Part shown: one piece after another, positions 1-10,772 of the stretch | Position numbering within the stretch: position 1 is the stretch's first letter | Layout: each line of letters opens with the position of its first letter | Assembly (NCBI GenBank): GCA_039090855.1 | Contig: CM077005.1 | Span: forward strand, 77,620,607-77,684,606 | Source: Macrothele yani | Taxonomy: Eukaryota; Arthropoda; Arachnida; Araneae; Macrothelidae | DNA length: 64,000 nt | Direction: 5' to 3' | Notes under the pieces: generated by a model | Database searches by the model: none | What the model was told of the DNA's origin: nothing | The model's input: the letters and a program-made list of their open reading frames with translations, nothing else | Translations under genes and position numbers: made by a program

Positions 1-94
1 ACACAACATCCATGCCTCACCGGGATTCGAACCCGGACCCCGTTCAGACGAATGATCAGAGGCCATCGCCTAGACCACTGCGCCACCGGGGTGG
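1..94 (-). mobile_element. tRNA-derived SINE, 5' head only (runs off the window)
   Basis: On the minus strand this begins CCCCGGTGGCGCAGTGGTCT (box A type) and contains GGGTTCGAATC (box B), the two internal RNA polymerase III promoter blocks of a tRNA. It continues into AGGCATGGATGTTGTGT, which closely matches the same stretch in the SINE at 24.08 kb (AGGCATGGATGCTGCGT). That shared non-tRNA body marks a SINE rather than a tRNA gene. The rest of the element lies outside the window. Confidence 0.7.
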
Positions 95-96
95 CA

Positions 97-760
97 ATCT
101 ACAGTTTTCAATTTAGAACCACCAAATTTGGTATGCTATCTCATTGTACTCTTACATCAACTTAGACCACAGACGGAAGAGTGCAGGGCCCGGGGTCAAG
201 GGGCCCCCGTAGCCCCCGTACAACATTTTTGTAAAATCTACAGTTTTCAATTTAGAACCACCAAATTTGGTATACTATCTCATTGTACTGTTATACCAAC
301 TTAGACCACAGACGGAAGGGGTCGGGGCCCGGGGTCAAGAGGGCCCGGTCCCAAACAACATTTTCGTAAAATCTACAGTTTTCAATTTAGAACCACCAAA
401 TTTGGTTTACTATCTCATTGTACTCTTACACCAACTTAGACCACAGACGGAAGGGTCGGGGCCCGGGGTGAAGGGGGCCCCATACAACATTTTTGTAAAA
501 TCCACAGTTTTCAATTTAGAACCACCAAATTTGGTATGCTATCTCATTGTACTCTTACATCAACTTAGACCACAGACGGAGAGGTCGGGGCCCGGGGTCA
601 AGGGGCCCCATACAACAGTTTCGTAAAATCTATAGTTTTCAATTTAGAACCACCAAATTTGGTATACTATCTCATTGTACTTAGACCGTACACGGTTTTT
701 GGAAGGGGTCGGGGCCCGGGGTAAAGGGAGTCCCATACAAAATTTTTCTCAAAAATTTCA
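97..760 (+). repeat. Minisatellite array, five forward units of about 128-139 bp
   Basis: Units start near 97, 236, 371, 500 and 628. Each carries the core ACAGTTTTCAATTTAGAACC, then an ACCAAATTTGGT palindrome, an ACTATCTCATTGTACT block, a CAGACGGA block and a GC-rich GGGGCCCGGGGTCAAG segment. Units differ by a few substitutions and by the length of the GC-rich part. Long open frames here arise only because unit lengths often keep the frame. The same family recurs near 54.6-55.2 kb. Confidence 0.9.
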
Positions 761-814
761 ATTTTTTACTTAAGAACTGCAACACAATTCTGCACTCCAA
801 TACCCTATCTGCGA

Positions 815-1674
815 GCTAAGTTAGAGTACCATGAGATAGTATACCAAATTTGGTGGTTCTAAATTGAAAACTGTAGATTTTACGAAAATGTTGCATGGGA
901 CCTCCTTCACCCCGGGCCCCGAGTCCTTCCGTCTGTGGTCTAAGTTGGTGTAAGAGTACAATGAGATAGTATACCAAATTTGGTGGTCCTAAATTGAAAA
1001 CTGTAGATTTTACGAAAATGTTGAATGGGGGCCCCTTGATCCCGGGCCCTGACCTCTTTCGTCTGTGGTCTAAGTTGGTGTAAGAGTACAATGAGATAGT
1101 ATACCAAATTTGGTGTTTCTAAATTGAAAACTGTAGATTTTTCGAAAATGTTGAATGGGGGCCCCTTGATCCCGGGCCCCGACCTCTTCCATCTGTGGTC
1201 TAAGTTGGTGTAAGAGTACAATGAGATAGTATACCAAATTTGGTGGTTCTAAATTGAAAACTGTAGATTTTACGAAAATGTTGTATGGAACCGGGCCCCC
1301 TTGACCCCGGGCTCCGACCTCTTCCATCTGTGGTCCAAGTTGGTGTAAGAGTACAATGAGATAGTATACCAAATTTGGTGGTTCTAAATTGAAAACTGTA
1401 TGTTTTACGAACATTTTGTTTGGGGCCCCCTTGACCCCGGGCCCCGACCTCTTTCGTCTGTGGTCCAAGTTGGTGTAAGAGTACAATGAGATAGTATACC
1501 AAATTTGGTGGTTCTAAATTGAAAACTGTAGATTTTACGAAAATGTTGTATGGAACCGGGCCCCCTTGACCCCGACCTCTTCCATCTGTGGTCTAAGTTG
1601 GTGTAAGAGTACAATGAGATAGTACACCAAATTTGGTGGTTCTAAATTGAAATCTGTAGATTTTATGAAAGCAT
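815..1674 (-). repeat. Minisatellite array, seven units inverted relative to 97-760
   Basis: The same unit as at 97-760 is present on the opposite strand, with cores near 861, 990, 1118, 1246, 1387, 1516 and 1640. The two arrays face each other around an AT-rich spacer of about 55 bp (761-814). Together they form an inverted repeat of tandem repeats with arms of roughly 0.65 and 0.85 kb. A read-through transcript could fold into a long hairpin. No protein function is supported. Confidence 0.9.
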
Positions 1675-1686
1675 ATACTGTATAGT

Positions 1687-1778
1687 GTCGACGAAGTGAT
1701 TTTCGACGAAATGTACCTGTCGACGAAATGATTGTCGACGAAGTGGGGTCGACGAAATGAGTTGTCGACGAAGTGAAC
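1687..1778 (+). repeat. Six-copy short tandem repeat with GTCGACGAARTG core
   Basis: Copies of GTCGACGAARTG (one has TTCGAC) start at 1687, 1702, 1719, 1734, 1748 and 1764, a spacing of 14-17 bp. The block sits directly before the hAT coding remnant. This is compatible with a subterminal repeat of that transposon, where hAT transposases often bind, but that role is inference. Confidence 0.75.
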
Positions 1779-1799
1779 CACTCCCGAATGAACAACTAC

Positions 1800-2554
1800 A
1801 GCGCAAAGATGTGACCGTGGACTGTGCAGTTAGTCACTTGACAGGATTGAAAGCTGCTTTACAAGACATCCAGGATACAGGGATTGGTGTTATACTGGGC
1901 AAAGCATCGGACATCTGTGCCGCAACATCTCTTGACGGCTTCTTCGAGGAGAAAAGGGCAAGGAAGAGGAAACGACTGACATTGGAAGAAAGTGAGGACA
2001 CTGTTTTGACAGGAAAACAAAGGTTCAGTATAGACTTTATGGAATAGCGTTATAAATGTTTGATTGAAGTGTTAGATGACTTTAATTTCTTAACAGGCAA
2101 GTCTTTGCAATCTATGACCATAGAAGAGTTAAAGGCTAGTGCAATGCGCTTAGCAAATAAATATGATAAGGATCTGGATGCTACTGAAATAGAGGGGGAA
2201 ATAGCTAGTTTTAAGCTTCAGGCCACTTCTTTATTTTTAAAAAATCAGGATTTTTCAAAAGCAACCTCTCTTGACCTATTAAATTTAATCCACCAAATGT
2301 CTCTTGCTACATCTTATCCAAACTTAGTAATTGCTTTCAGATTATTCTTAACATTACCAATTACTAATGCGTCTAGTGAACGAGGTTTTAGTAAGCTGAA
2401 AATAATAAAAAATTACTTGAGGTCATCAATGGGACAAGAGAGGTTAACGCACCTGGCAATTCTGTCAATAGAAAAAGATATTGCTAAAACTATTAATTAT
2501 GATCAAACAATAAATGATTTTGCTGCTGTTAAAGCTCGAAAGGTACATTTGTAA
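1800..2554 (+). pseudogene. hAT-family transposase, C-terminal portion with one internal stop
   Basis: The frame from about 1800 reads QRKDVTVDCAVSHLTGL and continues to a TAG at 2045-2047. The same frame then runs open to the TAA at 2552-2554. The last 60 residues hold the hAT C-terminal dimerisation signature: LPITNASSERGFSKLK, then YLRSSMGQERLTHLAIL. This places it in the hAT superfamily of cut-and-paste DNA transposases, close to ZMYM1/ZNF862-like copies. The N-terminal zinc finger and the first catalytic Asp region are absent, so the copy is 5' truncated as well as stopped. The base before the CGT following the stop makes a single substitution the simplest cause. No intact TIR was found on either side. 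Confidence 0.85.
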
Positions 2555-2853
2555 ATACAAAATCATTCTGTTAAGGCTTAAGCATAATTTTAAACAAATG
2601 CTACTTGTACTTATTTTTTCAATTGTTCATAAGCACTTGAGGTAGCAATTAATTAAAAATAAAAAGTATTCTTCATTCAAACTATGTTCAATGTTTTTTC
2701 TTTCTTCAACAATCCCTATTGAAGCTAACATAGTCACCACAGGCTATTGAATAGGATTACCAATATAACTTTTTTTTTTAAATATATTATGAGCAATATT
2801 TTATACAAAAAAATTTACATTTTATTACTATTTCATACAATTAGCAAATTATA

Positions 2854-3289
2854 GAGCCGCGGATGGCTAAGTGGTTAGTGTTTCAGACTGTCGATGCTGG
2901 GTCCCCAGGTTCAAACCTGGGCTGATCTTTCAGAGATGTTGTGATTTACTAACAATCGCTGAATATCCGCCGTGCATCGGACGAGCACGTAAAGTGACGG
3001 CCCCCAGGCTGGACCCACTGGTTAAATGGGTATCCTTTCCTATGTCCTCCCTGAAATTCTCTCACCCATCTATGTGCAATATCGTACTTGTACGGTGGCG
3101 CCATCTACTGTACTCTAATCTCACTACAAACTGTTCTGTCAAAGTCGCTAGACTTGCTCTCATTCCTTCCGTTTCTGTGTCCTGCCCAAAAGGCGATCTC
3201 GCTGTAGGTGGCTGGGACCTAAACTCTACTCCCTGTGGACGGAAGTCCTACATAAAAATGACAAATCCTGCATACTGTAGCGGCGTTAT
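2854..3289 (+). mobile_element. tRNA-derived SINE of 436 bp with 14-bp target-site duplication
   Basis: The head has a box A (TGGCTAAGTGGTTAG) and a box B (GGTTCAAACCT). It is followed by about 350 bp of unrelated body ending in TGTAGCGGCGTT. The flanking sequence ATTAGCAAATTATA occurs at 2840-2853 and again, perfectly, at 3290-3303. That is the target-site duplication left by LINE-type integration. There is no poly(A) tail. The perfect TSD argues for a fairly recent insertion. The open frame at 2871-3326 is incidental. Confidence 0.88.
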
Positions 3290-3499
3290 ATTAGCAAATT
3301 ATATACGGGACAATAATTGCAAATAACAATAAAAATCGCAATTTTTTTATACAGGTATTGTACTATATCTGCAAACAGGTATATAATAAAATCTGACACC
3401 ATCGCCTGTTCCAGTTGGACTGGGGCAGGGGGGCACCAATTTTACTGCTTGCCCCGGGCGCCAATACCTCTAGCTACGGCCCTGGGTGAAGGCAAAACT

Positions 3500-4530
3500 A
3501 CATAGTTCATAATACTTTAGAAAAAAAAATATTTTGTTTTTATTTTGCTGCAAATCCTCTGATTTACATTTACTGTGTCTAGATTCCTTCTTTGGTGTTG
3601 ACAGATTTTGTGTTGGAATTTTAGGGCATGTCACTATCTTTGTTCTTACAAAGCTAGCTGATGATGATTTATCTATTGCAGAAAAATGATCTCCAATTAC
3701 TTTATACCTTCTATCACAGTTTTACTTAGTTGATTTGTGATGAATTTTCGAGCTTTGCAAAATGTTTTTGTAACAAAGTTTTGTCAACTGTAGTAACGAT
3801 CGGATCTTCAACACCAAACACTGAACATTTCTTTGCTAACAGGCTATATTTCATGATATGACAACTGTCCAAGATTTTTGCATCTAAAATACGGTAGTTC
3901 TGTGCTGTGTGATGACATTATCCATGAAATTAATTAATGAGCTTTCCACAATTGGCCCATGAAAGCATGAGATGAGGGCTTTTACAAGTTTACCCAATGT
4001 GGAGTACTTTTGTATTCCATTGCATTATGTGAGCACATTTTTGAAACTGTAACCCAGTATTCATCAATGCCTTTGGGATTTATTTATTTATTTCATGTTT
4101 CTCATTGGCTGAGTAATTAAAGGAGATATCATCACTAATTGTTGTACCTAAATATTGTAATCGTCTGATTTCTTCATCAATAACAAGCATTTCATTAGCA
4201 AATAGCACTGAGCTACATGCATCAGCCAATTTTTAAAAGGCTAAATAGGTAGTTATTTGGACCCTGAGAGAGGGGTACAATCCTGAAAAACTAATTAGAG
4301 TAAAATTTCTCATGGATAGTTTTTGTAACATGTATAAGAAGAATGCCAGATAACATTCCTTTAGTTCTTTCTTAAATGAAGATACCATATGATCATTTGA
4401 TGCATTTTCAGCAATAAGTTTTAAGTTTCTTGGCTTCTCCTTCAACATAAATAAATTTGTTTGGCATGTGATTACAGCGGGGGCCACTAAACCCTGGGAT
4501 GGGCAGGAACAAACGGGCACTGCCACGAAA
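3500..4530 (-). pseudogene. Decayed transposase-like coding remnant
   Basis: Read on the minus strand, successive frames give LKLIAENASNDHMVSSFKK, then VQITTYLAF and DEEIRRLQYLGT. Further on come KLVKALISCFHGPIVESS and KYSLLAKKCSVFGVEDPIV, separated by stops and frameshifts. The order (a middle region, then a KAL-S-F-HG-ESS block) resembles the C-terminal half of hAT-like transposases, where a similar motif precedes the dimerisation helix. The assignment is tentative. No intact frame, zinc finger or terminal repeat is visible. Confidence 0.4.
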
Positions 4531-5640
4531 AGAGAGGTGTGAGGTACTTCTTTCGTTTCGAATAGTTTTGGGCGAACCCAGCACCAAACCTTGAAAGAAA
4601 GCAGAGTGTTAACACACTATCAGAAGAGAAACATATCATCAGGTGGAGAGTGGGAGGGGATCTCTCCCAGTAGAATTGGGGTAGATTGGCAGTCGCCCAA
4701 CTCCCAATGGAACTAAGTTTTGCTTTGGCCACCAACCAAGTGAAAAGTGGAAGGCCCATGACAGCCCCTTTGGTACTGGCTCAGTCAGTACAAGTCTTTT
4801 TAAGCAGCAGATCTGCAAGTGGTTGCACTGCTACTTGCAATTAGACTGTACAAAAATTCAGCATGCACAAAATTCAATACAAACACACCAGAGTTTCAAA
4901 AAAATCTGGAAAAAAAATTTAAACATCCACTCTGGTGGATTTTATTGGTTTTAACCGGATATAATTGGACTTTTTTGGATTTAATTGGACTATTTTGCCA
5001 CACCTTTAATATTTACATTTACTATCTAAAAATGTGTTTGGTTTATTCACTTCATAAAGTGGTAGGTGGGGGAGGCCAGAACTCCTGGAAGCAGGCGGAC
5101 TCAAGGCGAATTCTATTTTTAGAATTATTTAGGAAGGGGAGAGTGTGGCGGGAGAATGCCAACACTCTTGTAAGCATATGCCCTCAAGGGGAATTCTATT
5201 TTTAGAATGTCTGGCGGAGGATAGTGTAGGTTACCACCCACACCATCCTTCACCCAGCTATTCTAAACATAGCTGTAGGGACATTTCATTGGCCACCACA
5301 AGTGTACCTGTCCTTACTGTCACTGTCTAGTAAGCCTGCTCAAGAACTAGCACCCCATAGGGCAGAATTATTTTCAGTCTCCAATAGTCCTTCCTCTCTA
5401 TATGCCATATGAGCACATGGTGCAAGTCAAGTGTGACCATACTTGGAAATCTCTCTAGTATGTGCTGAATGCTATATTTCTGGCCAGTTCCTTGCTCATG
5501 AGCAATAAAAAGTTTCTGGTTGTTAACCTATTATAATTGGAACTTAAAAGCAAGTCAAAATTAAGTTGCAAAAATTGATTTAAACCAAAAGTATGTAGCT
5601 GTACTTGTGACTGATCAAGGAATTGTTACATAACTCTTTG
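4531..5640. other. Non-coding stretch with a short duplicated segment
   Basis: No recognisable gene was found. A segment around CAAGGCGAATTCTATTTTTA (near 5102) recurs near 5185 with one change, 83 bp apart. Each copy is followed by a GGAGAGTGTGG- or GGAGGATAGTG-like run. The short open frames here show no family motifs. Confidence 0.5.
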
Positions 5641-5651
5641 TGTTTTGAAGC

Positions 5652-7366
5652 GTGCCACCTGGATCTGGGAGAAATCGAGCTCCAGAATGGAGTGAGGTTA
5701 TTGAATATGGAACAAGGCTAAACTGCAGATATTGTGGTACTGTTATCAGCAAAAGAATAGAAAAGATTATGCAACATTTACAAAAATGTAAAAAAAGGCA
5801 AATCAATTGTGTGTTGTATGAGCAATTATACTAATGATATCCCTGACTCCAGTGAGCTGCAACCTCAGAGAAAAGTAATGAGAACCGATTCTACTTGTTA
5901 AAGAAATTAGTAACTATCACATGATATATTAGGCCCCCTTCAAGAACCAGAAGCTTCAACTTCTAGAGCTCAAGCTTCTATGCTCTCATATGACATGGTA
6001 ACAACAACTTCACAAAAATTAGCACCTGATAATGAGATTGCAATTTCTTTTTATGCAAACAATACTGCTTTTAATGTTGCAAGGAACAGAGTTCAAGAAA
6101 ATGATTCAAAGTTTGTGACCGGGGTATGTTCTTTCAAGCAGAGAACAGATATATGGAAAGTTGCTGTGAGATGTACATGATGTTGTTGAAGCCAATTTGA
6201 AAAAGGAACTCTCAGGTGAAGTGACTCTTACACTGATCCTAGATGAGTGGTCAAATATTTAAAAAATGATACAGTTTCTGCATGTAGCATTCATACCAGG
6301 AGCAACTCTTACGTTTTCAAAGCAGTTGATTGTGGAGCAGAAAAGAAAATTTCACAGCATTTTGCTATATTTGCAGAAACAGCAATAAAAGAAATTTAAG
6401 AAAAATATAGTAAAGACATTTTTCTTGTCTGTGCCAACAATGAAAATGAAAAGAATAATATGAGTAAGATACTAAAATCAAATCATCTTGATCTTACCTA
6501 TGGATGTTTATCTCATATTTTGAATTTATTCACAAAGGAAATAATACTAAATAGTTTAATAAAACATGTAATTAAAGTGCAAAAATATTTCAGGAACACG
6601 CATAATGCTCATGGTTGGTTGAAAGAAAAATATGGTCTAATGCCCCAAATTCCAAGTGACACAAGATGGAATTCAGTGGAAGTGTTTAAGTACTTTCACT
6701 AAAAACCTCCCTAAATACAATGAAATAAATTTAGAACATTTCGGAGATTTTGATAAGCAAATTGGAAAAAATTTAAGTAACATTGGGCTATAACGCTGAA
6801 GCATTAAATTTACATGAAGGACTGAAAATAGTAATGGCTTAGATACCCGGTAAGGTGATACAGAAACTGTCTACAGCTGTTGAAACTTGGCTTAATATTA
6901 TAGAAAGCCCAAGCTTAAGTAACTATTTGCCTGAACTTCAAAAATGTTTCTCTCAAAACATGGAACCATTCCATTTTCTTACATATATGACAGATACAAA
7001 ATATTTTGGTGAGCCCTTGACACCAATGCAAGAAGAAACTGCAGAACAGTGGCTTGCTGACAGTTATCCATGCTTTCATCCATGTGTCTTCAAACTTAAA
7101 ATAAGACTCTGAATCATTTCTGTCATCTGTCTTCTCGAAAGATGTGATTAAAGAATTTTCAGCAAAACTGGTGGAACTTTGTCAAAGTAAAATCAACAAC
7201 AGAAACCAACCCACTTCCAAAACATTTTTGTGACTTCCTCATAAAGCTTCATAGCTGCCCAATCAGTTCAGCCTCAATCGGAAGAGTTATTTCAACTTGT
7301 GGTATTGTTTGGAACAAACTGAGAAATTGTTTAGGGGCAGACAAGGCAGAGAAACTAGTAAAAGTA
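5652..7366 (+). pseudogene. hAT transposase with BED-type zinc finger, multiply broken
   Basis: The first segment contains WSEVIEYGTRLNCRYCGTVI followed by QHLQKCKK, a BED-like C-x2-C...H-x4-C finger used for DNA binding. Later pieces read LDEWSNI, the catalytic-Asp region of hAT transposases (near 6240), then YGCLSHILNLF and SDTRWNSVEVFKYF (6460-6700). Next come ETWLNIIESPSLSNYLPELQ (6890-6950) and, at the end, SASIGRVISTCGIVWNKLRN (7270-7330), the dimerisation motif. Many stops and frameshifts separate them. The frame is cut at 7366 by the mariner element, and a few more residues (YHYFRVEPKDW) follow at 8610-8642. Confidence 0.8.
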
Positions 7367-8607
7367 CAGGGTGTCCCATAAAGGTGTAACCAATTTCAAA
7401 TAATCATAATAGTTTTAATATAAATGATCTCAATACACAACGTGTGTTAATTGACAGAACAGATCATGAAGTATTATTTGACATAGGCACCTTTTGTCAC
7501 CCGAACAATGTCTAAATGGTATTCCAATTCCAACCATGTTTGTTCAAGAATGCCCGTATTAACTTTCCACAGTGCGTATGTAATCCTCCTCTTTAGGTCA
7601 ACAATGCCTGAAACAGGGTTGCCATAAATCTCATCCTTGATGAATCTCCATAAAAAAAGTCACAGGGTGTTAAGTCCACCGAACATGGGGGCCATGCAAT
7701 GGGACCATCCATGAATTAGGAAATTTGGTATATATATCCTCACAATCAAAGCCCAATGAGGTGATGCCCTATCTTGTTGGAAAATGTCCAGAATTGCAAG
7801 TTCATCCAATTGGGGATACACAAACTGCTCAATCATGTCCAGGTAACCAGCTTTCATGGTCGCTTCCTGAAAGAAAAAGGGCCCAATAATATGGTTGACC
7901 ATTATGCCACACCAAACATTCACTTTTGGGCTAGCATGTTCATGTTACATTGTTCAATGTGGGTGTTCAGTTCCCCAAATTATCACATTCTGTATATTAA
8001 CCTTTCCAGAAACACGGAAAGTGCACTCATCCGAGAAACAGATTTGTCTCAGGAAAGATTCAGCACTTGCAATGTTCTCTAACATCTCTTTAGCAAACTG
8101 TTTTCGTTTCACATGATCATCTGGGGTTATGTGATGGGTTATCTGCAGTTTATACAGGTGCATTTTGAATCTCTGACATAACACTCTGTGCACTGACAAC
8201 TTGGGGATGGCCAACTGTCGTGCTACTTGTCTGATTGACTTTCGAGGGCTACGAGTAAATGTTTGTCTCATAACCTCCTCCCTTTCTGGAACCAGCGACG
8301 GTCATCCAGGGCTTTGTAAGGATGCTACCAGTTCCTTCCTTGAATGACTTGTACCACTTTCTGATGCTGTTATGTGCAGGCAGTTTGCTCCCATATTTTG
8401 TTCTGAAATTCAGCTGAACTTGCGTTTGAGATCGGGTTTCAATAAACCCCTTCACAATCTGTGCTTTTGTTGCACGATCCATTGGGTACACTTCTAGAAA
8501 TATTGAGGGTATTCCTTACTACCTGTAACAAACAGAATGCTGATATTAGTTTTGTATCCAAAGTTATCAGCATTTGAAATTGGTTACACCTCTTTTGGGA
8601 CACCCTG
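7367..8607 (-). mobile_element. Mariner-type DNA transposon, 1,241 bp, both ends present
   Basis: The left end reads CAGGGTGTCCCATAAAGGTG and the right end, reversed, reads CAGGGTGTCCCAAAAGAGGT. Both continue into GTAACCAATTTCAAAT, so the terminal inverted repeats are about 35 bp. TA dinucleotides flank the element at 7365-7366 and 8608-8609, the target duplication of Tc1/mariner elements. The insertion lies inside the hAT frame above, so it is younger than that copy. The single encoded gene lies on the minus strand. Confidence 0.92.
7474..8491 (-). pseudogene. Transposase of the 7.37-8.61 kb mariner-type element, frameshifted
   Basis: The start is ATG at 8489-8491. The product begins MDRATKAQIVKGFIETRSQT, a helix-turn-helix DNA-binding domain, followed by NSIRKWYKSFKEGTGS and a second helix-turn-helix (SIRQVARQLAIPKLSVHRVL, near 8210). 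Catalytic DDD region: Asp in CFSDECTF (near 8020), Asp in FQQDRASPHW (codon 7771-7773), and a third Asp in PCSVDLTPCDFF (codon 7674-7676). Reaching the third Asp requires changing frame. There are shifts near 8260 and 7690, so no functional enzyme is expected. The last codon before a stop is near 7474. The architecture is that of insect mariner-like transposases with a DUF4817-type N-terminal domain. Confidence 0.85.
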
Positions 8608-8927
8608 TATATCATTATTTTAGAGTAGAACCAAAGGACTGGTAAAAGGATATTGTCTTCTTCAAGCAATCCTTTAGCATATAAATACTTAATCAGTAGA
8701 TAGTAAGGGTCAGATTAATAAATGTTTTACTAGTGCCAGAAAATGTAAAAAAAAAGTACACTTTTCAAATTGTTTAATAACTTATATTATAAGGTAAGTT
8801 TAATCACTAAGCCTCATTAAAGCTCATATAATAGAATGGTTCAAAAAACATTTTTAAATTGTTTTTTTTTTTTTTTTTTTTTTTTTTTGTAACGATTGCA
8901 GCATTTTACAGTTTGGCACATATAAGG

Positions 8928-9065
8928 AAATAAAAACTTCAAATTCAGAAAAAGAAATATTTGTAATACAGAAGAAATACCCTTCCAATGTAGTTTAAAT
9001 AAAAACTTCAAATTCAGAAAAAGAAATATTTGTAATACAGAAGAAATACCCTTCCAATGTAGTTT
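8928..9065 (+). repeat. Perfect tandem duplication of 69 bp
   Basis: Positions 8928-8996 are repeated exactly at 8997-9065 (start AAATAAAAACTTCAAATTC, end CAATGTAGTTT). There is no coding content. Perfect identity suggests a very recent duplication or an assembly artefact. The flanks (8670-8927, 9066-9590) are AT-rich, include a T-run near 8863-8888 and A-runs near 9179-9190 and 9247-9266, and hold nothing else I can name. Confidence 0.9.
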
Positions 9066-9593
9066 CTTAGTATCTTTTTTTCAGTTCATTATTATTTAAC
9101 TAAACTTGAAAGCACATAAACTTTGAAGTTTATGTACACAATTTTATCCAAAAAAGACCAGACTTTTTAAGTGGATCCAAAAAAAAAAAACTGTCTGGAT
9201 TTTTTTAGTCTGGATAAAATCCAGCAACCCTGGAACACAGACACCCTAAAAAAAAAAAAAAAAAAAGACAAAAAACACAATAAAATTTTGACTTTCATTT
9301 TAAACTTTTTTTTCAAAAAAATGCTAAAAATTTCTAAAAAAAACAACGGCCAAAATTTCCGGAAAATAAGCACGCATGGACCTTTGCCCGACCTCAGTCA
9401 TCAGCCACCACTCCCAACTTCTCTGCCTGGATGAAAGTGGAGTTAAAGAAGGAAGTGGGTCTATTGAATAAAACAATATCACTACGTTTTAAATAGCTTG
9501 AACTTTATATATCATGATTTTATTTATTCAACACCCTCACATTATAAATCTACTGAAATAGTTCACTGTATATAATGGAAATTAATGAAACTA

Positions 9594-10772
9594 CACTGAT
9601 GACCCATTACATTATGACCACCCCCAGCCTAGAGAAATGAGCGTGCCTGGAGACCAAACGGTGACGCAAGTGAAGTTCACAGAGCAGTATATATACAACC
9701 CGAGGACCGGGTTTCAGTTAGTAGTGTGTTTGAAGTCAGAATGGGAAAAGCTGACAATTTATCGGAGTTTGATAACGGACAAAATGGGATGGTACAGTGC
9801 CTCAAAACTACAATTTCGGAAACAGCGTGGCCTGTTATTATTCACGTGCAGCTGTAGTGAGTACGTATCAAAAGTGGTGCACAGATGGCCAAACGATGAA
9901 CCATCACCCAGCCGTGTATTGTCTGCAGCTCATCGATGCCAGAGAGAAGAGGAGACTGTTGCGCATTGTTCACGGTGACCGCAGGGCCACAGTGTGACAA
10001 ATCACTCGCAGCTCATCGACGCCAGAAGACGGAGACTGTTGCGCATTGCTCACAGCAACTGCAGGGCCACAGTGCAACAAATCACCTGCAGCTACAACAG
10101 TGGTGATCAGGGCAATGTTTCACAGCACACAGCTCATCGCAGCCTTCTGCGCATGGGCCTGTGTAGCCGTAGACCCAACTGTGTCCCCATACTCACTGCA
10201 CGTCAACACCAACAATGCATGAAATGGGCCCAAGATCATCGAGATTGGATCGTGGATGATTGGAAAGAAGTGGCCTTGTCTGACGAATTAAGATTCCTGG
10301 TGCATCAAATAGACAGCCGACCATGAAAACACTGATTACCAACAGAGGCTATGGCACCTCGATGCACTGTTGGGTGGAAACAGGCAGGCGGTGGCAGCAG
10401 TGTTATGCTAAGGGCGATATTTTCTTGGGACACTTTAGGCCCCATTATTCCAATAGCACAATCCCTGACAGCTGTCAGGTATCTGAACATCGTTGTGGAC
10501 CAAGCTCATCCATTCATGGCAACTGTGTTCCCTGCTGGTGATGGCCATTACCAACAGGATAATGCGCCATGCCACACTGCTAGAATCATAAAGGGTGGTT
10601 CGAGGAACAACATGCTGGTGACTTTCTGTTAATGCCCTGGCCTCCAAATTTACCTGACACGAACCCAATCGAACATTTGTGGTTCGACTTGGAAAAGCCG
10701 GTTTGCGCTAAATCACCACCACCCCGAAATGTACGGGAACTGGAGGACCTGCTGTTGACATTATGGTACCAG
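9594..10772 (+). mobile_element. Tc1-like DNA transposon, copy 1, 3' truncated
   Basis: It begins after a TA (9592-9593) with the TIR CACTGATGACCCATTACATT followed by ATGACCACC. The matching 3' TIR is absent: coding sequence stops abruptly at 10,772, where an unrelated GC-rich sequence begins. The 3' end missing here is seen in the fragment at 17.96-18.07 kb plus 21.15-21.17 kb, whose terminal repeat is nearly the same. Confidence 0.85.
9741..10772 (+). pseudogene. Tc1-like transposase (DD34E type), multiple frameshifts and stops
   Basis: The start is MGKADNLSEFDNGQ at 9741. After scattered stops the catalytic core is recognisable in pieces. LSDELRFLVH (near 10,278) holds the first Asp. GHYQQDNAPCHTARI (10,545-10,590) holds the second Asp. 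PDTNPIEHLWFDLEK (10,650-10,695) holds the Glu. The protein catalyses cut-and-paste transposition in the family. This copy also contains an internal repetition of an AHRRQ-ETVAH-like segment (9,930-10,080), seen as two AGCTCATCGA...CTGTTGCGCATTG blocks. The C-terminus after ELEDLLLTLWYQ is missing. Confidence 0.85.

Noticed and set aside
1..94. tRNA gene on the minus strand
   Set aside because: Boxes A and B are present, but the sequence continues into a body shared with the SINE at 24.08 kb, so it is a SINE head.
267..626. Open reading frame of 119 codons and several on the minus strand to 1,795
   Set aside because: These frames consist of the minisatellite unit translated again and again (YYLIVLLHQLRPQTE); there is no independent coding evidence.
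97..1674. CRISPR-like array
   Set aside because: Units are 128-140 bp with no short repeat/unique spacer pattern, and the genome is eukaryotic.
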